This document shows, piece after piece, positions 15,386 to 23,364 of a stretch of 39,766 nt of DNA. Position 1 is the first letter of the stretch; every line of letters begins with the position of its first letter. A program made the position numbers and the translations under genes. Source of the stretch: Bacteroidota bacterium (lineage in GTDB: Bacteria; Bacteroidota; Bacteroidia; Chitinophagales; Chitinophagaceae); NCBI GenBank assembly GCA_018266615.1, contig JAFEAB010000004.1, positions 1 to 39,766 on the forward strand, given 5' to 3'. The notes below the pieces were generated by a model. That model did not search any database. It saw only the letters and a program-made list of their open reading frames with translations, and was not told the DNA's origin.

Positions 15386-16316
15386 GATGCTTTATTAGGC
15401 TGTCGGCGTATTGATATAGAATTGGAAAAAGATTCGCAGCCATTTTTTCCTGCCCCGAGTTGTTCATGTGAATAATACCGCGGTAATCTTCTTCGGACAG
15501 GGAATTAAAGGGTTGCAGGTATAACGGTATTTTCATCGAATCGCAAAAATGGATGATTTCCTTTCCCATATAGTTAAATTCCCGGCTCTTTAATTCATCC
15601 TGATCCGGGTGCAGGAAAATAAAAAACGGTACTCCTTTCGATTTAAAATAGGTAGCCAGGTTCAAAAATCCGGAATTAAAAGTTTTCCCTTTGGCTCCGG
15701 GCGGGGCCTCAAAAACTCCAAATTTTCCCTTCAACCTTGGCAATGCGTATTTTTTAAATAATTCCCACAGGGCGAGTTTATACTGACTTGATTCGTACCG
15801 GTTTACTTTATCTATTACCGGTTTAAAATCCATGTTATCAAAAGCATCATGAGAACTTACCAGAAGAAATGCAATCTTGGCAGTAAAATCGCCATTTTCC
15901 TTAACGTATGCGTAACAGTTATCCGGCCCCCAACTGCCAGCGCCAACATTCAATACCTGAACTTTTCTTCCTAAATGAAGGCTAAGCGAACGGGAAAGTC
16001 TTTCCGTAGCCAGGCTGTCCTGATCAACCATCACTCCTCCGCCAATAACGGAATCGCCTAACCCCAGGATAATAAAAGAAGAACTGTCGGGCTCGGCAGA
16101 CCGCTGTGAATAACTATTTATATCTATATGGTTCCGGAAACGAAATCGATGCTGGTTGGGCTGGGCAATGTACTCGTACTTATCATTTGCCATCATCAGC
16201 ACGTTATCACAAAAACCCCAATAAAACCGAAGGTAAATTTCAAGTGCCAGCAAGAAAGTAAATAGAATGACAAAATAGACAATCCATTTTTTTTTAGGGG
16301 TTGGAAAAAACTTCAT
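15378..16316 (-). CDS. Membrane-anchored SGNH/GDSL-like hydrolase
   Basis: 312 residues, ATG start. One N-terminal membrane helix (about residues 11-30, WIVYFVILFTFLLALEIYL) would place the rest in the periplasm. The SGNH blocks are visible: nucleophile Ser89 in LGLGDSVIGGG, VLNVGAGSWGPDN with the Gly/Asn region, LLVSSHDAFDN (block III-like), and the C-terminal HMNNSGQEKMA carrying the likely catalytic His. These proteins remove or move O-acetyl groups on polysaccharides, for example as in AlgX/AlgJ or PatB types. Together with the WcaF-like enzyme it suggests that acetylation is adjusted on the glycan. The substrate is inferred from context only. Confidence 0.75.
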   Translation of the reverse strand: MKFFPTPKKKWIVYFVILFTFLLALEIYLRFYWGFCDNVLMMANDKYEYIAQPNQHRFRFRNHIDINSYSQRSAEPDSSSFIILGLGDSVIGGGVMVDQDSLATERLSRSLSLHLGRKVQVLNVGAGSWGPDNCYAYVKENGDFTAKIAFLLVSSHDAFDNMDFKPVIDKVNRYESSQYKLALWELFKKYALPRLKGKFGVFEAPPGAKGKTFNSGFLNLATYFKSKGVPFFIFLHPDQDELKSREFNYMGKEIIHFCDSMKIPLYLQPFNSLSEEDYRGIIHMNNSGQEKMAANLFPILYQYADSLIKHHE

Positions 16317-16347
16317 AGAAAAGGGAATAGGGTTACGGAAAAAAGAG

Positions 16348-17673
16348 TCAGTTTAATAAAGACTGGTAGATATCTAATATATGCAGATAATGGGATTTAG
16401 CTTCGAGTACCGGCAATCTTTTATTGCTAAATTGAAAATCTTCAATGGCAGATTGAAGCGAATCCGAGTTTCCCGGGGTAAATAAAGAGGTTTTATCTCT
16501 ATAATATTGGCCCAATTCGGCACAGCCGCCGAGGTTAGAAGCAATTACATCTGCCCCTGCTGCAATGGCTTCATGAAATACCAGCGGTCCGGTTTCCACA
16601 CATTCAGATGGAATAATTACGCAATGCATCTTTCCCAGTAACCCCGCAAGTTCAGCTTGTGGCAAGGGCGCAATCCAGGAAATATCTCTCCGCTGTTTTG
16701 CTTTTTCAATTAACAATTTTTCTCTGTGAGTTAATTGTGGGGGGATATTTCCAACCAGGTTTAAATGGCGTATATTAGTTTCTTCCAATCCCAGCCAGGC
16801 TGTCAATAAAGTAAAAAATCCCTTTAACACAAACATCCGGGAGGAAAAGCAAAATTGAAGAGGCTCATTTTCCTTATATCCAGTGGCAAATGACGGAAAA
16901 ACGGGATTAATGCCATGCCGTATCATGGAAATGGAAGATCCAGAAACTCCATTATTCATCAAAATTTCTTTCACTTCATTTGAATACAGCACCCAATGAT
17001 CGGTTTCCGATTTCAGTGTAGAAAAGTTAGAAATGAATCCACTAACTAAATAACGCAAATTAAAAGCCGTGGGCAAAGAAGGGAAATAACTCCGGGGTAA
17101 AATTTTTTGAATCCAATCAGACAGACCGTGTGGCAAAACCGTATTTGATGCAATAAAGCAGGAAGTGCAAATTCCGGTATCCACTTTTACATTACATGCC
17201 CGAATTTTCCCGTCATAAAGCAGGTCACTCTTCACACAATTGAGGGGAAGGTGGTAACTGGTTACAACCTTTACATTGCCAAACACCAGTTTGGCGGCTG
17301 CAATAAAATTAGTTCCGTTAAGCAGTGTATTTGCATGAATATGCAATAAATCGATGCCCCCCTCCCCCTTTCTCAAAAGGGCAATAAGGCTTGGAATTAA
17401 TTCGGCTCTCGTTTTAGTATAAATTTCCTCCCGGGTAGAAAACTTCGAATGGATTCCCACCACTTTAATATCATTCCAGACATAGTGAGTTGCCCTGATA
17501 TGGTTATCTTCATAGTATTCTCCATACCGGTCTGCCGCATCACTAGGAACGGCAGCATATACTGTTACGTCATGTCCGGCTTCCTGTAAATATTGAGCCA
17601 GACCCAAAACATATACTTCTGATCCCCCAAAGTCGAATGGGAAAAAGGAATACGTAGATAAAATAATTTTCAA
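16348..17673 (-). CDS. Glycosyltransferase family 4
   Basis: 441 residues, TTG start (MKIILSTYSFFPFDFGGSE), close behind the GT2 gene. GT-B fold: the N-terminal FDFGGSEVYVLGLAQYLQEAGH is the acceptor-loop signature. A Cys-rich insertion at about residues 155-172 (CVKSDLLYDGKIRACNVKVD then CTSCF) could bind a metal, as in other GT4 enzymes that carry a CxxC knuckle. The donor half has FSSRMFVLKGFFTLLTAW and E-x7-E in ETGPLVFHE, then AGADVIASNLGGCAEL. It is longer than its neighbours because of the Cys insert. Confidence 0.86.
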   Translation of the reverse strand: MKIILSTYSFFPFDFGGSEVYVLGLAQYLQEAGHDVTVYAAVPSDAADRYGEYYEDNHIRATHYVWNDIKVVGIHSKFSTREEIYTKTRAELIPSLIALLRKGEGGIDLLHIHANTLLNGTNFIAAAKLVFGNVKVVTSYHLPLNCVKSDLLYDGKIRACNVKVDTGICTSCFIASNTVLPHGLSDWIQKILPRSYFPSLPTAFNLRYLVSGFISNFSTLKSETDHWVLYSNEVKEILMNNGVSGSSISMIRHGINPVFPSFATGYKENEPLQFCFSSRMFVLKGFFTLLTAWLGLEETNIRHLNLVGNIPPQLTHREKLLIEKAKQRRDISWIAPLPQAELAGLLGKMHCVIIPSECVETGPLVFHEAIAAGADVIASNLGGCAELGQYYRDKTSLFTPGNSDSLQSAIEDFQFSNKRLPVLEAKSHYLHILDIYQSLLN

Positions 17674-17675
17674 AC

Positions 17676-18542
17676 TCAGGTGTGGAAAATTCCGTAAAAA
17701 AGATCCCTCATTTGAAACCCGGATTTTCGCAAGATCTCAAAAGCCTTCGCAGGCCGTCTTTGAAAGAAAATAGTTCGTAAAAAGTTTGAAATAAAGCGAC
17801 GGCGGTTTTTATTCGTCACATATTTCGTTTCTTCCGGATTAAGCGGCAGGTTCAACTCTTTAATGGCATCTCTCAGGTACCTGAAATTATTTACTTTATA
17901 AGAATCCAGGTTATTCTGTTCCTGACTATCATGTATCCGGTAAAACAAAAACAACCAGGGAAGCAATAAAATATCAGATTGAGAGGCTGCCTTCAAATTG
18001 AAATACATGTCGTTGGCCGGACCATATTTAACCGGGTAACCGTGAATGGAATCAAAAAAAGTCTTCCGCAGGATGGTACCCCCCGGGCCAATTGTTAAAA
18101 AGGGAGCTTCAAAAAAATGTTGCCGGCACGCATCAACCGATTTAACAATAACGGGTTTATCACCCCTGTCTTTCCCTGCATAATACATTCCAATCCCTGC
18201 CTGGGGGAAACGACGCATCGCTTCAACGCAATAAGAAATTGTGGAAGGGAAAAACTTATCATCTGAATCGCAAAACATAATAAATTCTCCCCGTGCTATG
18301 GATGCCGCCTTGTTTCTGTTTGGATAATCGCCCAGGTTTTGAGAATTTCTGGAAACAATAACTCTTTTATCCGTCTCAGCATATCTACCTGCAATAGCAA
18401 GGGATTCATCAGTTGAACCATCATCTGATATAATCAATTCGAAATCCGGGAAATCGGAATCTAAAACGCTGGATATTGCCTCTTCAATAAACTTTTGCCG
18501 ATTATAACAGGTCATCAAAACACTAACAGCCGGGGAACTCAA
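17676..18542 (-). CDS. Glycosyltransferase family 2
   Basis: 288 residues. The start is TTG in a TTGA overlap with the FkbM gene. GT-A fold: VSVLMTCYNRQKFIEEAISS, FELIISDDGSTDES, VIVSRNSQNLGDYPNRNKAAS, the metal-binding FCDSDDKF, and GPGGTILRKTFF then GPANDMYFNLKAAS on the acceptor side. The C-terminus is basic and probably contacts the membrane. It likely adds a sugar from a nucleotide donor on the cytoplasmic side. Nothing odd besides the TTG start. Confidence 0.88.
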   Translation of the reverse strand: MSSPAVSVLMTCYNRQKFIEEAISSVLDSDFPDFELIISDDGSTDESLAIAGRYAETDKRVIVSRNSQNLGDYPNRNKAASIARGEFIMFCDSDDKFFPSTISYCVEAMRRFPQAGIGMYYAGKDRGDKPVIVKSVDACRQHFFEAPFLTIGPGGTILRKTFFDSIHGYPVKYGPANDMYFNLKAASQSDILLLPWLFLFYRIHDSQEQNNLDSYKVNNFRYLRDAIKELNLPLNPEETKYVTNKNRRRFISNFLRTIFFQRRPAKAFEILRKSGFQMRDLFYGIFHT

Positions 18543-19369
18543 GGCGCAGATACAATTTTTGAATTTACAAACCAGATATTATGATCCGGCAATTCCATTT
18601 CATCGCCATGTATAATATGACCCAATACATCCCTGGCTTCAAAACCATGCCTTTTAAAAAATCCAATCCATTCAACAAGCGTTAGCGACCCAAGCCGGTT
18701 GTACTCGATAATCAGATTCTCAATATTGAAATCTGAAAATGGAAAGTTCTTCAACACTTCAAACTCATACCCTTCCACATCCATTTTTATTAACTTAACG
18801 GAAGGCAATTTTTCCCTTTCCAATAAAAAATTTAAGGGGATACCGGGAACTGCAAGCCCACTAACAAACCCCGTAGCGGTAGCCGTTGTTCCCAAATTAT
18901 TGGAAACCGGCTGAACCAAACTTACCAATTCAAATTTTCCTGAAGCAGCCGATTGGATAACCTTTACCCTGCCATCGAGCCGGTTGAGGGAAATATGCCG
19001 CAGCAATTGAGGTAACACTTTCAAATTGGGTTCAATTGCATATAGGGTAGCCTCGGGGCAGGTACCGGCAACCTGGCAGGAAAATAACCCGAAATTGGCG
19101 CCCACATCCAACATAATTCCTCCGTTATTCATTATCTGCTTGGCCAACTTCACAGAATCCGCTTCATAATTTCCACTTTTTAAAAATACCCGGGTAATCC
19201 AGTCGTTGGGTAATAATTGAAATTGGATTCTATGCTCATCTTCAAACAGAATTCCATTTGGAAAGCAATGTTTCCCCATTTTATTTTGAATCCTGATCTT
19301 GGCGGGATGGTTTCCCATTCGCAGGTATTTTCCAAATAATTTTCCCGTAATGCCAGATGGTTTAAACAT
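18539..19369 (-). CDS. FkbM-family methyltransferase
   Basis: 276 residues, ATG start within a TAATG overlap. The SAM-binding motif I is GGIMLDVGANFGLFSCQVA (about residues 90-108). It is followed by ATLYAIEPNLKVLPQLLRHI, then VKLIKMDVEGYEFEVLKNF, the signature of FkbM methyltransferases. The family adds O-methyl groups to many substrates, including sugars of surface glycans. In this setting an O-methylated sugar in the repeat unit is the most likely product (inference). It sits between a GT4 and a GT2 gene, with overlap on both sides. Confidence 0.88.
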   Translation of the reverse strand: MFKPSGITGKLFGKYLRMGNHPAKIRIQNKMGKHCFPNGILFEDEHRIQFQLLPNDWITRVFLKSGNYEADSVKLAKQIMNNGGIMLDVGANFGLFSCQVAGTCPEATLYAIEPNLKVLPQLLRHISLNRLDGRVKVIQSAASGKFELVSLVQPVSNNLGTTATATGFVSGLAVPGIPLNFLLEREKLPSVKLIKMDVEGYEFEVLKNFPFSDFNIENLIIEYNRLGSLTLVEWIGFFKRHGFEARDVLGHIIHGDEMELPDHNIWFVNSKIVSAP

Positions 19370-20532
19370 TACTTATTTATTTTTCGAATTATTCGCACCA
19401 GTTTATTGGGTATCCAGGGCATATCTAAGCGGCTACCATAAACCTTTCTTCGAGCCTTGTTTCTTTTTTTGCGATTTGCTAAAGCTAAAATCTGTTCTTC
19501 AAACTGAAGGGTATTTTTATATGGTTCAAAATTTCGGGTGGCGAAATTTTCTGCCCTGGCACTCAACTGGTCCCTTTTTTCTTTTCGTTGAAGCAAAGAT
19601 ATTTTCTCAACAAAACCAGGCACGTCCTCTCTTTGTAATTTATATCCCGTTTCATCATTCAGCACCAGTTCCTGAATACCACCCGGGATATCACTCACAA
19701 GGGGAATCACCCCGGCCTTCATGGCTTCAATAATAACAATTGGCATCCCCTCATGGGTGCTTGGCAATAGGATGATCTCCATTTCTGCCATTAGTTCCAA
19801 CACACTGTTATTGGGCAAGGCTCCAAAATGTGTATGAGGCACTTCTTCCGGCCAGGGATGCGAGTTCAACCAATTCACCTCCCCTTCACCAACAATATAC
19901 CAATGAAGGAGAATATGTTTAGCCGCTGCCTGCCTTGCCACGTCAATCAACACCGGATACCCCTTTCCCTCTTCCAATCTGCCCACAAACAAAACAGACC
20001 CAGGCAATTTTTCTTTTCGAAAACCTACTTCGGGTACGGGGAACCGTATATAATTTACAGGAATGTTGAAATCCATTAAATATGATCCCATTTTTTCCTT
20101 AATCGATGCGGCTATCACAACCACTTCATCAATAACTCCCCGGTGTTTTTGTGCAAGCTGGTAATAATAATCATAATCGCCGTGTGCATAATATATCACC
20201 GGATTGGGCAATCCAAGATGGGAAGCCATTCCCAATTCCATCCAATTATGGGCTACTATAATGTCCGCAGGCCCGAAAAGGGTAGCTGCCAAACGGTTGC
20301 AGGTAGTATAAAAATTATCTTGGGGGGAATATCGCAGCTCCATCTGAACAATTGAGGGAGGCAGTTCTGAAAAATGGAAATTGCCGGTTTGGCCAATTGC
20401 CAAATAGTGTACTACATGATTCTTAATAAGAGGATTATCAGAATAGGTAATTAAATTCTTAATGACCGACCACACGCCCCCCCCTCTTCCATTATGAAAA
20501 TGAAAAACATTAACCGGTTGCCTGGGTTCCAC
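19369..20532 (-). CDS. Glycosyltransferase family 4
   Basis: 387 residues if it begins at GTG 20532; the family start is VNVFHFHNGRGGGVWSVIKN, with no ATG nearby. A longer frame to 20652 would overlap the upstream gene by over 140 bases. The acceptor loop contains a run of eight G bases (20477-20484) encoding Gly-Gly-Gly. The donor half has GSVLFVGRLEEGKGYPVLID, WYIVGEGE, THFGALPNNSVLELM and E-x7-E in EGMPIVIIE, then GVIPLVSDIPGGIQELV. It is probably a retaining transferase. The N-terminal boundary is uncertain, the family is not. Confidence 0.84.
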   Translation of the reverse strand: MEPRQPVNVFHFHNGRGGGVWSVIKNLITYSDNPLIKNHVVHYLAIGQTGNFHFSELPPSIVQMELRYSPQDNFYTTCNRLAATLFGPADIIVAHNWMELGMASHLGLPNPVIYYAHGDYDYYYQLAQKHRGVIDEVVVIAASIKEKMGSYLMDFNIPVNYIRFPVPEVGFRKEKLPGSVLFVGRLEEGKGYPVLIDVARQAAAKHILLHWYIVGEGEVNWLNSHPWPEEVPHTHFGALPNNSVLELMAEMEIILLPSTHEGMPIVIIEAMKAGVIPLVSDIPGGIQELVLNDETGYKLQREDVPGFVEKISLLQRKEKRDQLSARAENFATRNFEPYKNTLQFEEQILALANRKKRNKARRKVYGSRLDMPWIPNKLVRIIRKINK

Positions 20533-21727
20533 CTCGAATAATTTTTTGATAATAGGATTCCATTGCCGGGCCAATAATATGACTGGAATAATTATTTTGG
20601 GCTTTTGCCCTTCCCCGTTCTCCCAATTCGTAACGAAGGTCTTCATTCTCAATTCCCCGGCAAATCTGGGTTGCTATTTCCCGATAATTTTCCGGGTCAA
20701 TCAACATGCCGGCATCTCCGGAAAGTATCTCAGACATACCTCCATTCTTACTGCCAATCACCATACGTCCTGCACTCATGGCCTCCAGGCAAACCAGCCC
20801 AAATGCTTCCCATAAACTCGGGAACACACAAAGGGATGTATCTTTCAAAATTTCAGGAATCTCGTTATGAGGTACCGAATCCATAATGGTAACCCGATTC
20901 ATATTTCTTCCAACTGTTTTCCGGATAAAATCTGACATCATCATTCGTTCCGCAAAAAAGAAGGAATCTTTCCCAATTAATAAAAAGCGAGTATCGGGAT
21001 GGCGTTTTAAAACAAGGGGAATGGCTTTTGCAAGAGATACCATCCCTTTATGCGTATTCAATTTACCAATGAAGCAAACCAGATTTTCAATTTTTTTTCT
21101 TACCGGGATATTGAGATACACCTCCCCGGGGTCAAATGGATTGGGAATAGTTTCAATTTTCTCAGGAGGGATACCCCAACTTTCACAGATTAATCGTTTT
21201 TGGTCCAGAGAGGGAGACGTAATTCCTTCTGCCAAACTGGTAAATCGATATTCGGGGTCCATTTTATAATTATAATCATCCAGAAACCTCCATTTACCAT
21301 GCCGAAGGTTCCCCAGCCAAAACCTGAATTTTGTAAATAAAGAAATGTATGCCCTCAACAATTTTTGCTGAATGAAGCTGGCCATGTGAAGGCGGACAAT
21401 TAAGGGTAGTTGGGGGAACTTCTTCTTTATTTCCAGTCCGTGCGCATGAATTTCCGGAGATTCAAAAAGGTCAAATGGATTTTGCAGATGTGCAGCAGAA
21501 AAAATTGGCAAAACATCGTCTGCAAACTTTTCTACACTCTCCGTTTGGCATCTAAATATGACGGCTCCGTTTTCAATTTTTACACTGGAATTACCTGAGG
21601 TAGCACAAAAAACAGAAACTTCATGTCCCAGCTTGTGGATGATTTGAGAAATCTGTTTGGTATAGGTGGCAATTCCGCCATTTTCAATTTCGGGCGGGTA
21701 TTCGTATGTGATATATGCAATTCTCAA
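20510..21727 (-). CDS. Glycosyltransferase family 4
   Basis: 405 residues, TTG start in a TTGA overlap. GT-B fold: MRIAYITYEYPPEIENGGIA is the classic GT4 opening with the Gly-rich acceptor loop. The donor half has LVCFIGKLNTHKGMVSLAKA, FLLIGKDSFF, VTIMDSVPHNEIPEIL and E-x7-E in EAFGLVCLE, followed by AMSAGRMVIGSKNGGMSEIL. A strongly typical retaining transferase. Its last bases overlap the next gene. The sugar is unknown. Confidence 0.9.
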   Translation of the reverse strand: MRIAYITYEYPPEIENGGIATYTKQISQIIHKLGHEVSVFCATSGNSSVKIENGAVIFRCQTESVEKFADDVLPIFSAAHLQNPFDLFESPEIHAHGLEIKKKFPQLPLIVRLHMASFIQQKLLRAYISLFTKFRFWLGNLRHGKWRFLDDYNYKMDPEYRFTSLAEGITSPSLDQKRLICESWGIPPEKIETIPNPFDPGEVYLNIPVRKKIENLVCFIGKLNTHKGMVSLAKAIPLVLKRHPDTRFLLIGKDSFFFAERMMMSDFIRKTVGRNMNRVTIMDSVPHNEIPEILKDTSLCVFPSLWEAFGLVCLEAMSAGRMVIGSKNGGMSEILSGDAGMLIDPENYREIATQICRGIENEDLRYELGERGRAKAQNNYSSHIIGPAMESYYQKIIRGGTQATG

Positions 21728-22710
21728 TTGCGATTCCTAAGTCTTTTTAAACCATGTACCAACGAATGGGGAAGCACTTCAGAAAGAAACCACATTTTCA
21801 TTTCTGAGGCGCTGAGTCTTCCTGGTTTATTCTTTTTGAGGTAACCGATGAATGAAGCGGTAACTTCCAATTGATCATTTACATAGGCCCTTTCCGCATA
21901 ATATGCAGCAAAAGCACTTAGGATACCCTTCTGGTCGGAAGCAGCTACAGGCCAATAGATGCCCGGATTGGAACTCTCTTTACAAAGTGGAGAGTAAAAG
22001 AAACCGGGTGCTTCCAGTTGTTCAAAAAGCCCGCGTTTCAGCCTGTCGTATTCTTTCTCAAAAAACGATTGTTCACCCACCGATTTGGAATTTGAGTGTA
22101 ACCGGAAATGAGAAAGCCGGCTATCCAATTTTTTCACTCCATCCTGGCCGTTCTGCATCAGGAATTTCCACCACAATTCCCTATCCATTACATACCTGAG
22201 TGACGTACAAAGTGGAAAGCAGGTTTTTGCTTCCTCCATTCGCATAAAACTGCAAGGCTGGGTATAAATGCCAACCCGCAGGGTATTATACCAATCTTCT
22301 TTCAATACGGTTCCCGGATGGAAGATGGTTTTCGCCGGATTATCATCTTCAAATGCCTGTTCGGTTCCGGCAACCACTTTAACGGAGGGGTCTTCAAATG
22401 CTTCTGCAACCTTATTTAGCGCGCCGGATTCAAAGTAATCATCGCTGTTTAACCAGTTAAAGATTTGACCTGTGCAATGCAGGAAGCCCTTGTTGATGGC
22501 ATCGGTTTGACCTTTATCTTTTGCGGATTCCCAATAATGCAAATGGGGTTCATACTTCTTTATTACATTAAGCGTTTCATCGGTACTACCACCATCCATG
22601 ATAATTAACTCGAGGTTGGGGTACCGCTGATCAAGGACAGAATTGATCGTCTGATCGATATAACGCCCCTGGTTATACGAAGGAATGACTATCGAAATCT
22701 TTGGCTTCAG
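21724..22710 (-). CDS. Glycosyltransferase family 2, apparent CTG start
   Basis: 328 residues if it starts at CTG 22710, which gives (M)KPKISIVIPSYNQGRYID, the expected GT2 first strand. The in-frame stop lies at 22738-22740, and no ATG, GTG or TTG occurs between it and this motif. The first usual start (ATG 22599) would cut off the whole nucleotide-binding strand. Further motifs: LELIIMDGGSTDETLNVIKK, WESAKDKGQTDAINKGF, the metal site LNSDDYF and YTQPCSFMRM. Its closest group is the GT2 enzymes with SEKDKGQTDA-like loops. The CTG lies 5 bases after the stop of the upstream acyltransferase, so it may depend on translational coupling. Confidence 0.84.
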   Translation of the reverse strand: MKPKISIVIPSYNQGRYIDQTINSVLDQRYPNLELIIMDGGSTDETLNVIKKYEPHLHYWESAKDKGQTDAINKGFLHCTGQIFNWLNSDDYFESGALNKVAEAFEDPSVKVVAGTEQAFEDDNPAKTIFHPGTVLKEDWYNTLRVGIYTQPCSFMRMEEAKTCFPLCTSLRYVMDRELWWKFLMQNGQDGVKKLDSRLSHFRLHSNSKSVGEQSFFEKEYDRLKRGLFEQLEAPGFFYSPLCKESSNPGIYWPVAASDQKGILSAFAAYYAERAYVNDQLEVTASFIGYLKKNKPGRLSASEMKMWFLSEVLPHSLVHGLKRLRNRN

Positions 22711-22714
22711 GATC

Positions 22715-23356
22715 TTAGTTTCTTTCCCGCGTCCAGGTTACTCCGGTGCGGATCACTTTAGCCGGCATTCCGGCTGCAATAGAATTAGGAGGGACAGCCG
22801 ATGAAACAACAGAAGATGTTCCAATGATGGAATGGCTGCCTAGTTTAACGCCTTTCAAAATACGAGAGTGCGCTCCTACCCACACATGTTCTTCCAGGAT
22901 AACCGGTGCGGCAATATTCATTCTGTTTCCACTTTCCAAATCAATAATACTATGAGAATCCCCGGTTCTGATCTCAATATCATGTGCCAACATACAATCT
23001 CTGCCCAGAGATATACTACTACCTTCGGTTACTGCAAAATGGCCACTTTGTACGGTGCAAAAGTCCTGCAATAAAATAGAGCCTCCGTCATCTTCTATCC
23101 AAAGCTCTCCTTTTCCAAAATAGCAATTTTCTCCGATGGAAATTTTTTGATTATTCCCTCTAACAAAAATTAGGGTGCCATGCAACAGGGTATTTGTACC
23201 AATTGAAATTTCAATGTCGTTTCCTTCGATATCCAGGACGACCTCTCTGAATTTTCCCTTATTATGAATTGAAATGCGATTACCCTTAATATTATGGTCG
23301 AACCGGGCATCGCCCATCCGAACAATTTTTCGGGCCACTTTTTTTAGGAAATTCAT
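22715..23356 (-). CDS. Hexapeptide-repeat acyltransferase
   Basis: 213 residues, ATG start. Left-handed beta-helix, seen as repeated short strands with turns: ISIGTNTLLHGTLIFVRG, ISIGENCYFGKGELWIED, ISLGRDCMLAHDIEIRTGD, HVWVGAHSRILKGVKLGSHSIIGTSS and the end VVSSAVPPNSIAAGMPAKVI. The catalytic His is likely in the AHDIEIRTGDSH loop. This is an O- or N-acetyltransferase, the second in the locus after the WcaF-like one. The substrate is probably a sugar of the glycan. It is not a serine acetyltransferase, since the N-terminal helical domain is missing. Confidence 0.85.
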   Translation of the reverse strand: MNFLKKVARKIVRMGDARFDHNIKGNRISIHNKGKFREVVLDIEGNDIEISIGTNTLLHGTLIFVRGNNQKISIGENCYFGKGELWIEDDGGSILLQDFCTVQSGHFAVTEGSSISLGRDCMLAHDIEIRTGDSHSIIDLESGNRMNIAAPVILEEHVWVGAHSRILKGVKLGSHSIIGTSSVVSSAVPPNSIAAGMPAKVIRTGVTWTRERN

Positions 23357-23364
23357 TCTCCGGC

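Noticed and set aside
20533..20652. The upstream extension of the 19369 glycosyltransferase gene to 20652
   Set aside because: It would overlap the preceding gene by over 140 bases, and the extra residues have no match to the family.
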